Shown: one piece after another, positions 1 through 27,201 of the stretch
How the letters are laid out: every line of letters starts with the position of its first letter
Numbering within the stretch: position 1 is the first letter of the stretch
Assembly: GCA_949775045.1 (NCBI GenBank)
Contig: OX459103.1
Span: 2,067,501-2,131,500, forward strand
Length of the DNA stretch: 64,000 bases
Direction: 5' to 3'
Source: Metridium senile
Lineage: Eukaryota; Cnidaria; Anthozoa; Actiniaria; Metridiidae
Made by a program: the position numbers and the translations under genes
Notes under the pieces: generated by a model
Databases searched by the model: none
What the model was told of the DNA's origin: nothing
The model's input: only the letters and a program-made list of their open reading frames with translations

Positions 1-15455
<15,455 letters not shown>

Positions 15456-15514
15456 CTTGACTCTTCTTGTTGTAAGAAAGCTCAAGGTGTAAATGGCCAG
15501 TGAACAAAGTCTCC

Positions 15515-15521
15515 TTATATA
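15515..15521 (-). promoter_or_regulatory. TATA box of gene A
   Basis: TATATAA on the minus strand, 60 nt upstream of the start codon. The same motif stands at the same distance in gene B. Confidence 0.6.
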
Positions 15522-17441
15522 GGCATCCTATGACCTTCCTTCTTTGTTGCTTTGGCATTCTTAAATCATAGATTATCATGGAAACGACTGGGGTGACTCA
15601 ATACGTAGAATAGTTTCTATGGAACAAAAATATGTGGGGATCTATTTCTGGAGTTGAAACTATTTTCTGAGTAGAACGAAAGGAACATAAGTTATTCATC
15701 AATTTTGAAAAGGTTTTGTGAATTGTATTGGATAGTTTATGGTTTTGGATTCCTACAAACAAGATAATTGAGGAATTCACAAACAAACGAGTCGAGATAA
15801 ACAAACATCACAAAAAAAAAAGAAAAAAACATGACTCAGCGCGTGTCATTTGATTTGATTATTGTCTGAAATATTTGTCAAAAATGATTCAAGATTTATA
15901 TATGTCAAAATTGATATATGTGGTTCACGGAATTTACGTAGACAAAAAAAAAAAAAAACAGACTAAAATAGGAATAAGCGTGGAAAAAACCTTACACATT
16001 TTATTAATTTTATTCAAATGTCCGGAGAGCTTAACTTTGACTTAAAATCAAAGCAAAGTTTACATTGCGACTACTGAAACCCGCGGGACCACTAAAACAT
16101 TATTAGCCAATCACGATCGAGAGTATAAACAATAGAATCTCTACAAATGTTTTTTTTGCTTATATTGTTAATAATTTTCATTACATGTGAACGGAGTAGA
16201 TAAAGATTGAATAAGAAACATCATAGCCTGTGAGAACCCGTACGCTTTTTTGTTTGATTTAAAAAAACTATTTATTTTCAATTTTTGGGGTGGACCCGGT
16301 TTTATTAGTTGCACTGTAATGAAGCACCAGTTTTTAATGAGTCCAGGCTTTCCAGGCAGTTGCATATGATTACCTGTTTCGTGAGAAACGTCTAGATATG
16401 TGGTGATAATGATGGTGAATTACAATCTTCTGTGAAGTGAAACAGTAGTCTTGTAAAACACTTTTTTTGGTTTGTGAATTGTGAATTGTTTGAACTCTGT
16501 AGTAAGTATTGAAAGTGAACGGTTGGCTGTTGGTGTTGGTGTCTTATGCTTTTGCTTCAGCAGAATGTAATGAAGATCCACTAAATGGGTGTTGAAATAA
16601 AATTATAATTAAGTTTGTGGTTTTGGATTCCTACAAACAAGATACTTGAGGAACTCAGAAACAAACGAGTCGAGATAAACAAACATCACAAAAAAAACAT
16701 GACTCAGCGCGTGTCATTTGATTTGATTATCGTCTGAAATATTTGTCAAAAACGATTCATTATTAAGATTTATACATGTCAAAATGTATATATGTGGTTC
16801 ACGGAATTTACGTAGACAAAAAACCAAGAAGGAAAAAGCGTGGAATAAGCGTGGAAAAAACCTTACCCATTTTAATAATTTCATTCAAATGTCCAGAGAG
16901 CTTTGGTGTTATTCTTACTGGAGATTTCAACAGGACCAACACATCTCGTCTACAAAACAACTTCCAGCTGAAGGTGACTCCAACATAATTGGAAGCGTAT
17001 TTGAAACATTTTTAACTCGCTTGTATCGCGTCAAAACCTCACCAATGAATGTAAATTTCACATATGTGTTATTTCATCACTTCAGACATTTAGGGTTCTA
17101 AAAGTAAATTCGAAATTTAATTGTATAGCCACGTTTGCCGTTACAAGCCGATTTTCTAACAATGATATTTCCAAATATTGCGCTCTAGCTCGGAAAGTTG
17201 TCTATCGATTTTTATGAAACTCCAGATTCCTAATGAATAGATAGTTATCTTGCAGTTTGTCAAGTTTCAAGAAAATTTATAGAGAGGGAGTAAAGTTACA
17301 AGACCGATTTAAAAATGGACCATAAAACCTTGATGTTGTAAACATTAATAAACATGCGTTAACAAATTAACAAATATTTAACTGATTTCCCCAATTTTTA
17401 AACTTGGGAATAAACATTATTTAAATAATTAACAGCTTTAA

Positions 17442-18813
17442 GGACGGATCCCATTAATGCCATTGCGCAACCTACTGCGCATCGAACTCGCATCGAGATT
17501 CTGTAAACAATCCCGCAAAGGCTAACTTTTATCGCGATACAAAAAATACATTTTTCATAGATTAATTGATTCCTTTTTGTACAATTTTTGAAATTAATCT
17601 TTTCTTGTTATGTGAAGATAAGAAAATGAAATTAATACAGTCAGGAAAAAGAAAAAGGCGAGTATTAAGCGGCCGGTTTGCAAAAGACGGAACTGGTCAA
17701 ATGCAATTCTAAACAACAAAACATTTGTAGAGAAGAAGCTCAAAAAGAGAGTGAAATCATTTCAGACAGTGAGAATAAGAAAAGCATTTCTTGGCGAGAA
17801 GGTCGTAGAATGGTGGAATTAGGAGTTTTAGTAGATGAATTGGCAAAAGGTTGCTGTGAATGCGGTGAAGCGCTGCTACTTCAAAATACACAAGAAGAAA
17901 CTTAAGTTGGCTTGGGAAGTATTCTTCACATATAAGAATAAATGTTTTAGTTAGTCAGAAATCTTTATACTATAACAAAAAAACGATTAAAATTATTTTG
18001 TCAACATTCCTGAAATCCTATCAAGTGTCAAACAACATAACACAATGCATTGGCTTCTCAGTTTCACCATCTTCAATAGCGAGTCGGTTACAAAGCACAG
18101 AATTTTACTGAAAAAAAAACCACCAACTTTCCAACAATTAACCCAAAATTAAAAGCTTAACAAAGCTGTCACTAGACATTTAGAATTACGCATGAAATAT
18201 AAAAATATAACCTGTGAACAGCGGTCAAACATGAAAAGATCTGATAACATAGCAGCTCCTTCGCTAAGAGCGCTTCCTAAATAAATTATATATGGGCACC
18301 GGAGAATTTGACAGTCAAGCGATGACCACATGAGTTTAACACCCGATAGCTCTCCAAAACGCCAGGTAACCACCACTTTTTCTTAGCCCAGATTATAAAA
18401 TAGATACCAAATGTTTTTGTTAAATCTTAAAAAAAAAAGGGTTTTGACAAAAATATGGGCAAAATATCTATTTGCCCTAACAGTAAAATACTAAAGTCCC
18501 GCCATTAAAATGCTCATTATTCAAGACTTACTATTTCTATCATACTTGTTCGAAGATATTCATAAAAAGAAATTATTGATAAGTCATTTAAACCTATTTA
18601 GTTGAGAAAGTAATGGAAAACGTCCAAGAACATTTTTTTTTCCCCCAAAGTTAGTAAAATAATGACATCATCGATATTTAAGCTTTATTATCTCTCTTAA
18701 ATGCCAGGTGACACCCACTTTTCTAACCAGTTTTGAGCAACCCCATAAAGGGTTAACACAACTCAAATAGAGATTTTTAAATAAAATGGGTTTTCAATTA
18801 ATGGGATCCGTCC
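17442..18813 (+). mobile_element. Kolobok-like TTAA element, non-autonomous (1372 bp)
   Basis: Ends GGACGGATCCCATTAAT and its inverse; flanked by TTAA at 17438-17441 and TTTA (one change) at 18814-18817. The gene B site near 34500 is empty with a single TTAA. Contains one 75-codon reading frame like the start of a transposase-type protein. Confidence 0.75.
17678..17905 (+). CDS. Truncated N-terminal segment of a transposase-type protein (75 aa)
   Basis: Contains SWREGRRMVELGVLVDELAKG followed by CCECGEALLL. I recall this motif at the start of long transposase-like proteins (Mutator-like DDE domain) of invertebrate elements, but the catalytic part is absent. Probably a decayed remnant rather than a working protein. 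Confidence 0.5.
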   Translation: MQKTELVKCNSKQQNICREEAQKESEIISDSENKKSISWREGRRMVELGVLVDELAKGCCECGEALLLQNTQEET

Positions 18814-19045
18814 TTTATTTCAAAGCTATAGCTATAGAAGGGACTGAGTTATTGCTGACTGATTTTTTTGCTAGAACAACACAAGCGCTGTGAAAATATC
18901 AAAACTTTTAAATTCATAGCTTCCCCGTTTATTTTTAATACGCGAAAAAATATTAAGAAAACTATCTAGTGACAGATAGCTTATTCCTTCCTTGACTTAC
19001 TAAGCAATTTAGTGGGTTTTCAAAGTAGTAAGACGAAATGTGAAG

Positions 19046-19143
19046 GTATATCTGTTTTGCTTCAAAACTTTGTTGTGAACGGCGCTAATGAATTCATTCT
19101 CGAACCGGCTTCTTTCGGTCGGCTAATGTTCGCGTTGTTCCAG
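19046..19143 (+). other. Possible exon conserved in both duplicates
   Basis: Between AAG and GTGAGT, encodes about 32 residues (ISVLLQNFVVNGANEFILEP...). The copy at 35075-35175 differs only by two silent changes in this interval. No homology recognised; may be chance. Confidence 0.25.
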
Positions 19144-19360
19144 GTGAGTGCTATTATGAATAATTTGCAAGTGTTCAGTTTTGGCAGTGAGGGTGGATTT
19201 TTCATTTCTTCTAAGCTCTCAAGCGTTTGTTATTTCCATTTTCTGAGCTCATATTTTGTTTTCTCGTTTCATTTTTAACTCCATTTTTAACTATTGGAAT
19301 GGGGCTTTTGAACCGGAAGTGTCACTCACTCACTCGCTCACTCGCTCGCTCACTAGACCG

Positions 19361-20890
19361 TCAGTGTAAACTTTTGACCCTCAAGATTTGGGTCAGTGAC
19401 CTCAGTATATGCATTGTATCCACTAACTCAAAATAAGGCCTTTTAACTTTACCCAGGGGCCATCTTCCGCGCTTAGTGTTTTCGTCTGAAATTAGGACCA
19501 AGTCTCCTACACGTAGATTGCGTTTAGGTCTGTACCACTTTTGACGAACCTGTAGTGTGGGTAGATATTCTTTCAACCATCGTCTCCAGAATATGTGCGC
19601 TAAATATTGTACTTGTTTCCACCGTCGTCTGCAGTAGCCATCATTTTCACTGTATAAGCTGGGTGGTAAATTCACATTACTCCTCAGAAGAAGTAGATGG
19701 TTAGGGGTTAGAACCTCCATGTCGTTACTGTCGTCGCTGAGTGGCGTCAAAGGTCGGCTGTTTAGAATCCCTTGTACCTCTGACATGGTAGTCTTTAGGA
19801 CTTCGTCAGTAACGATCTGATTTCCTAATATTGCTCGCAATATCTTGCGAATTGATCTGATTACGCGCTCCCATACGCCTCCCATGTGCGAGGCTGTTGG
19901 TGGGTTGAAGTGCCATTTTATGTTTCTTTGACTCATAGCCTTGTTTATTTGATCTTCATTCCACTGTTGAATGGACTCACGAATTTCTTTTTCACCAGCA
20001 CGTAGGTTTGTTCCGTTGTCGCTGTAGATCGTGACAGGATTTCCTCTTGTGTTGATAAACCTTCTCAGTGCATTTATAAAGGCATCTGTATCCAGTGACT
20101 CTGTGATTTCAATGTGAACAGCCCTTGTAGATAAACAGGTAAAAAGGCATCCATAACGCTTGACATGTGAGCGACGCTGACGCACATAAATTGGGCCAAA
20201 GAAGTCTACACCTACTGACGTAAATGGAGGATTGTCGGGAGTTATACTTTCTTGTGGTAAATCAGCCATCATTTGACTTGCAGGCAAACAGTTTATTCGC
20301 TTACAGAGAAAGCACTTTCCTATCACACTGCGTACGGTCGATTTACCCTTTACTATCCAATAGGTTTGACGCAAACTTGAAAGTACATACGATTCGCCAA
20401 GGTGTCCGGATTCTTGGTGATATGTTTGGATGATCAAACTTGTAACACGATGCTTACTTGGTAGAATGATCTGATGCTTTGCTTCATATGGAATTGGCGC
20501 ATTCTCTAGTCTTCCACCAACTCTTAGGATCCCATGTTCATCTATTACCGGGTTAAGACCATGCAGCGACGACGGTAATCTCTTTAACTTTGTCTTTACC
20601 TTTCGTTGTTGTGCATCAGTCTTTACGTCTGTTACTACACTGATCATTTCCGGATAGGTCTGCTGTTGGACGTACTTTATGATTGTCGTCTCAGCTTGTT
20701 GGAGTTCGTCTACTGCTAGCTTTGATTGGCATGTCTTGTGGTTCTTTAACCAGGTTTTAAACTTTGTTAACCATGCAACAGCACGTTTCAGCTTGTTCCA
20801 CGATGAATATCTCTTAATCAGCTTCTCTAAGACGTCCTGACTGTCGTTTGATGCGAAATTTTCAAAATAATTAAAGCTAAAAACGAGATT
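19361..20890 (-). pseudogene. BEL/Pao retrotransposon integrase fragment
   Basis: An open frame from about 20890 (without its own start) gives [15 protein letters not shown], an integrase zinc region (HLGESYV...CFLCKR), the DDE core ([33 protein letters not shown]) and the C-terminal domain ([18 protein letters not shown]...LRVGDLVLI) typical of BEL/Pao. RT, RNase H and protease are missing upstream, and the last 18 codons run into DNA shared with 35405-35423. So it is truncated at both ends and abuts the duplication breakpoint at 19415. Confidence 0.85.
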
Positions 20891-21499
20891 ATGTGAATTT
20901 TACGTACAACGGCTGGGTCCCGAACTACCTTAAATCCATGACGATGGAAGGCGACCTACTTAGCACGACATTTTTTACGTTCGCGGTTGGCCTTGTTTCT
21001 TAAGCAACGGAAATCATAAATGCTACCATTAAATAATACATGTTGACGCCTTTGTGTCAATTCCTTCAGTGTAGATATAATCCAAGGGGGCTCAGTCGGG
21101 TGGATCTTTCTTGAACGGATGGGTACAAGTTTGTCAAGTCCAGTTTGATAATTTGCTCAAATAGGGACACTTTGTCTTCGCAAGACTGCACGGTACTAAT
21201 CATTTTAGGCACGTGAACAGCATCCAGGTATACACTCATTGCACGGCGATTTTTTAGGTGTAGATCTTTTCGCTTGGTTGTAGTTGAGGAGTGCTTCTCT
21301 TGAGTTCTATCTTTGGGTTGGACCTCGATGGACATATGATGCGATAAGACAAGAGTAGGGCGTCTTAATTGTGAGTTGTACTTTAGTATTAGCAAGGTTA
21401 GTTAGAATTAGGTCTAACATTATTTCACCACGAGTTGGGAATTTGATAATTTCTTTAATTGCCGTGCGCGCAGAGACAAAGAAAACATCATTTAACTTT
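20891..21499. other. Spacer between gene B 3' end and BEL fragment
   Basis: An open frame at 21066-21395 (minus, 109 codons, DLTNLYPSVQER near its end) may be a remnant of the same retroelement; I cannot assign it. Otherwise nothing. Confidence 0.4.
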
Positions 21500-21725
21500 G
21501 AAATGTGATTTTATTTCTATTTTAAATTTACAAAATGTTTTAGTCTATTTTGTTCAGTTTTCATGCCTTTACTTGGTGAATACCAACGTTTAAGCATGTT
21601 ATGAAGCCCTATTTTTAGTTAACTTGGTTTTAGTTTAATTCTATATTTATCGTTTGGGGTGTTTTGTCCTTGATCTGAGGTTGCTGTTCTTTGGTTGGGT
21701 GGTCTTTAGTATGCTGGCGGTGGTA
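21500..21725 (-). CDS. Gene B last exon: VPPPAY stop and 3' UTR
   Basis: A pyrimidine-rich tract and CAG at 21726-21728 precede coding that joins in phase to the last TSR and stops at 21706-21708 after VPPPAY. An AATAAA signal stands at 21510-21515 on the minus strand, about 190 nt downstream. The UTR end near 21500 is inferred from that signal. Confidence 0.65.
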
Positions 21726-24700
21726 CTGTAAAAATAGTATAGTGATTAGATTTATTTGATAACATTTTTAAAGCGATAATCATTGCGGCATGACTACTAA
21801 AAAACATTCCTTTCCACAGTTCCATTTAGTGACCACGAATGATAGTTCCAAGTCGAGGTTGGAGTTGCTGCGGATGATAAATTATGGTTTTGCTATTTGT
21901 AGCAACTCCAGCCTCGACTTCCAAGTTTGATAAGTGGTCTCTGAACTAAACTGTGAAAAGGTCTATTGCAAATTATAAATTGATTTCGGTTTATTTGATT
22001 TGTCGACCATTCTTAAGACGGAGTTTACATCAAATTAACCAATGAATTTACGAGTAAACGTGCAAGGTCAGCATCAAAACGGATTGACGGCTCAGAAAAA
22101 ACATAGAATCAATTTTATCACTATCAGCTATGCGTCGTGCTTCTCCTAACGCTGCTCTCGTCTTCTTAAAATTCCCACGTGCTCTACACCTCGATAAAGC
22201 ACGATGCTTTTTTCTATTTATTCAACTTACCATATGGGCATGCCGCATTTGGTGTACACTTCTTTGTCTCTTGGGCTGGTCCGACACATTTGGCACCACC
22301 ACATTTGGGGTATGGTTTGCAACATAGACGCGTTCTCTTCTTGTAACCAACTTCATAGTTCGTAGCTCTGCAGGTAATGCTACACGTTGTCCAGGCAGAC
22401 CAGGCTCCATAGCCTCCATTGACTGGAATTACAATAAAAGATTCATTGGTATTCAATGGTACCTTTACTGTTTATTATTAATGGACGACTTAAATAAATA
22501 ATAAACAAATAAACTTGATTGGGTAAACAGATAAAGTATAAACGTATTTCCAATCTTGCAATAACATTGCAATAACAGGTCACGTGACCTGTATATCTCC
22601 CTTAAACCAAATAGGGAAAATAAGAAATAACAAGAGCACATTTATATTAATAAAAGCGAAAGTTTCAGCTTAAAATACCAAACACAGGAGAAGTTACAGT
22701 GAATATGAGTTTTACTAAAAAAAAAGTAAAGTATTACAAAAAGACGTTGTACATACCTTTACAGCATTTCAGGTTGCATTTCCTCGATTGCTTCTTAGCT
22801 CCACTACATCCGTTTCCACCGTACTGTGGTTTTGGATTGGTACATGTACGGGATCTGTAGCACACTCCACCACCACATGGTTTGTTACATTTACTGTAAG
22901 AAGACCATTGTGACCAACCACCGTCAACTGAAATAAACATCAAAGTAGTTTAGAGGGTCACTTGTTGATACAAGAAAATACAAGTAAATCGTTCGTGTTT
23001 TAAAGTCATATACTCAACCTAAACATTCAACTTAAAACATTTCTTCATGTGTAGTGACGATGATAATGTTAACGTTGTTGTTGTTGTTGATGATGATGAT
23101 GATATTGTTGTTGAAGATGATGTTGTTGTTGTTGTTGATGATGATGATGATGATGATAATGATATTTGTTGCATGCTGATGTACGTTGGTGGTCATTTTG
23201 GTGGTGATATAATGTTGGTTATGATGCTGGTGGTCATGTTGTTGGTCATCAGGTGATGATGTACGTTGGTGATGATGTTGGTAGTAATGTTGGTGATGAT
23301 GTTGGCAATGATGTTGGTGATGATGTTGGTAATGATGTTGGTAGTAATGTTGGTGATGATGTTGGTACTGATGTTGGTAATGATGTTGGTTATGATGTTG
23401 GTAGAAATATTAGACTTTTACCATCCTCTTTAACTGAATAGATAGGGTATCAATGATTGTAATTTAAAAGCGTTTTAGAATAAAAATCATATTTGCTTTA
23501 CTTAACCAAAACAAAGTCTTTGAACTCATTAACAGTTCGAAATCTGGTGAGTTTTAAGATTAACAAGATTTAAGGATTAACATACACCATACCACCACCG
23601 TTCATTTGTAACAAATTAATGAGAATGATAACAAAAGACTTCGAATAAATGCCTTTTTCTACATATAAATATCAATTAAAATCGGTCTAGCGTATTGGTA
23701 ATGATCTGGTCTCCCAATCACATGGTGGTTGGTTCGAGCCTCAGTAATACCACTTTCGATTTATTTGGAAAAATCTTTTATACCTTCTAAAAAAATATAT
23801 AAATCAAGTAAAAAATGAAAAATAAAACCGGAAATTATAAAAATATAGGAAATATAAACAACAGAAATTAAAAAATGGGAAATAAAAAAAATAAAAAAAA
23901 TAACTAAAAGAAGGAATGAAAAATACGAATCAGATTGTGTGACCAAAATAACTCATCCTGAAACTCCGACGACGTGAATCCGAAATGATTCCCACGCCTT
24001 GCATAGCATAAATCCGACAAATCAAACCGGAGCATGAATCCGATAAATCCGACCGGATTCATGTTGCAGAACTCTTGTTTGCCCCCTACCTACACGGGTA
24101 TAAAACGCACGGCGCATGCGTTAGCAAAACAAAAGACTAACTGAAGATTTTACGAAGGGTTTCGTGTTTTTTTTTTGTGGTTATGTATTATGCGAATTTC
24201 TCTTGTATTATTTGACAAGGGAACGAAAACAACTAAAGTAATGTGTTAGGGAAATATAAGCACTAACTTTCCACGAACTTTCTTAACTTTTAAGATTTAC
24301 CAAACGCCGGTAAATCTCCAATCGTTTTATTGTAAACGCTGCCGTCTTACGAGCGTGCGCAGTGCATTTTTCAACCGTGTCCCCCCTACTCTGATACGAC
24401 AACAAGATTCTAAAATCGGCCAATATTTTCCCCAGTCCTAATCGGTTATTCAAATATTGAAAAGGTTCTAGTGAATAGCTTTGGTTAGTTCTTACTTTTG
24501 CAGTATTGCCTGATGTAACATTTTTGTGTCTGTGAGGAACGTCCAGCACATGGTTTTCCACCACCTTTTGGGGCTGGGTTGTCACATTTTCTGCTTCTTG
24601 ATTGAGATCCAGTTCCACACGACTTGTCGCATTTGGTCCATGATGACCATGATCCCCAATTTCCATCGACTGTAATGAAAAGGGTAAATAAGAAAAAGAC

Positions 24701-26982
24701 AAGACAAGACAAGACAAGACAAGACAAGACAAGACAAGACAAGACAAGACAAGACAAGACAAGACAAGACAAGACAAGACAAGACAAGACAAGACAAGAC
24801 AAGACAAGACAAGACAAGACAAGACAAGACAAGACAAGACAAGACAAGACAAGACAAGACAAGACAAGACAAGACAAGACAAGACAAGACAAGACAAGAC
24901 AAGACAAGACAAGACAAGACAAGACAAGACAAGACAAGACAAGACAAGACAAGACAAGACAAGACAAGACAAGACAAGACAAGACAAGACAAGACAAGAC
25001 AAGACAAGACAAGACAAGACAAGACAAGACAAGACAAGACAAGACAAGACAAGACAAGACAAGACAAGACAAGACAAGACAAGACAAGACAAGACAAGAC
25101 AAGACAAGACAAGACAAGACAAGACAAGACAAGACAAGACAAGACAAGACAAGACAAGACAAGACAAGACAAGACAAGATTTCGATGATGAATACACGCT
25201 TACCGTCATTATCGATGATGATTACTCTAGTTTGATCAGGCTGGACCGATACAACTGCAGCATCGGTACTGGATAGTTTTACTCCAAAGAATTCAGCTTT
25301 TTCGTCAATCTTGTCATCAGTGATACTGATGGACACATCAATTTCAGCATCTGATGCAGGGAAGCTTATGTCTCTATCGACATTGCCGTGGTCTGCTCCT
25401 GATGTAGCTGATCCTCCAGGTATCAATGCCACTCTAACGAAACAAAAAGAACAGTCGATCCTTTTAATCCCTGCTCTTTGCAAGCTCCATTGGGTGCGTG
25501 TAATGTAATAGTGTACGAGGTCTTATTGAAAAGCAATCTTTACAGTCTTACATTATCACCATAGGTAGCATCACCATCCTTCTCCTCACCAATATCATCA
25601 TCATCACCATCATTATCATCATCACCATCATCATCATTACCACCACCATCATTATCATCATCACCACCCTTCTCGATCCATACCGATATCATCATTACCA
25701 TCATTATCATCATCACCATGACCATCCTTCTCGATCCATACCAATATCATCATTACCATCATTATCATCATCACCATCACCATCATTACCACCATCATTA
25801 TCATCATCACCACCCTTCTCCTCACCAATATCATCATCATCATCACCATCATTATCACCATCATTTTCATCATCACCATCCTTCTCGATCCCTACCAATA
25901 TCATCATCACCATCATCATTTTCACCATCACCATCATTGTCGTCACCACCACCCTTCTCCTCACCAATATCATCATCACCATCATTATCATCATCACAAA
26001 GACCATCAGTATCACCATCATCATCATCATCATAATCATCATCATCATCATCATCATCACCATCATTTTGATCTTTACCACCATTGTCATCCTCACAATC
26101 ATCATGATCATCGTCTTCACTGTTATGATCATTATCATCATCATCATAAAATGCTATTTCGTCATTATGAACATTTTAAAATTAAAAGCTTTCCGTTTCG
26201 TTATCCTCTTCACCTTAATTGACTGTGTTACATTTCCACCTACCTTGCTGAGGTCACTTTTGAGAGGTCTCCAGTTCGTTTAACTTTGATGACGACATTA
26301 CCAGCACCTTCGTTGACTCTGTATACAGGTTGGACAAATCCAATGTACACTAGAACATGAAGGAAAGCTTAGATATTAAACGCAAATTTACTTGCATAGT
26401 TAGACTTCAGTCTTCGCATTTAATTACCTTATTTACAAATAATGCTTTTGTATGTGTATCTAAAATTAGTTTTTGTTTACGAAGCCATTAATAAAACGGT
26501 TTGTATTCGCATTGGCCTTATTTACAAATAATGCTTTTGCATGTGTATTTAAAATTATTTTTCATTTACGAAGCCATCAGTGAATACAGAAGCAAATTGA
26601 AAAGAAATTAGCCACAACAAAATAAAGTGTTTGAATTCTTTGGTTTTATAGTAAACATATCTGGATGCTGTGATCTTAATGTTATTTGTTTTATGTTACT
26701 TGCAAAGTATTTTTGTCCACGACTTAGCTATTTTATTTTACTAAAACGTCTTTGACGACTTAGCTATTTTATTTTACTTCAAGGCAATTACCTGCGCATG
26801 CTTTTGTGCCGCATTTTCTTGTCTGCTCTTTATCTCCAACGCAGTCCTTTCCGCCATAAGCTGGTGCAGGGTTGTTGCATTGTCTGGTTCGTTTCTGACT
26901 ACCGCCATTGCACGTTCTAGTGCATGTTCCATATGAACTCCAATTACTCCATTTACCATGTCCTAATGAAAGAATAATAATA

Positions 26983-27073
<91 letters not shown>

Positions 27074-27084
27074 ATTATTATTAC

Positions 27085-27135
<51 letters not shown>

Positions 27136-27144
27136 TATTATTAC

Positions 27145-27201
<57 letters not shown>

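Noticed and set aside
24283..25483. Long open frames rich in LSCLV and DKTRQ repeats
   Set aside because: They are translations of the (AAGAC)n array, which is open in all frames because it lacks stop codons. The true coding parts are the flanking Calx-beta and TSR exons.
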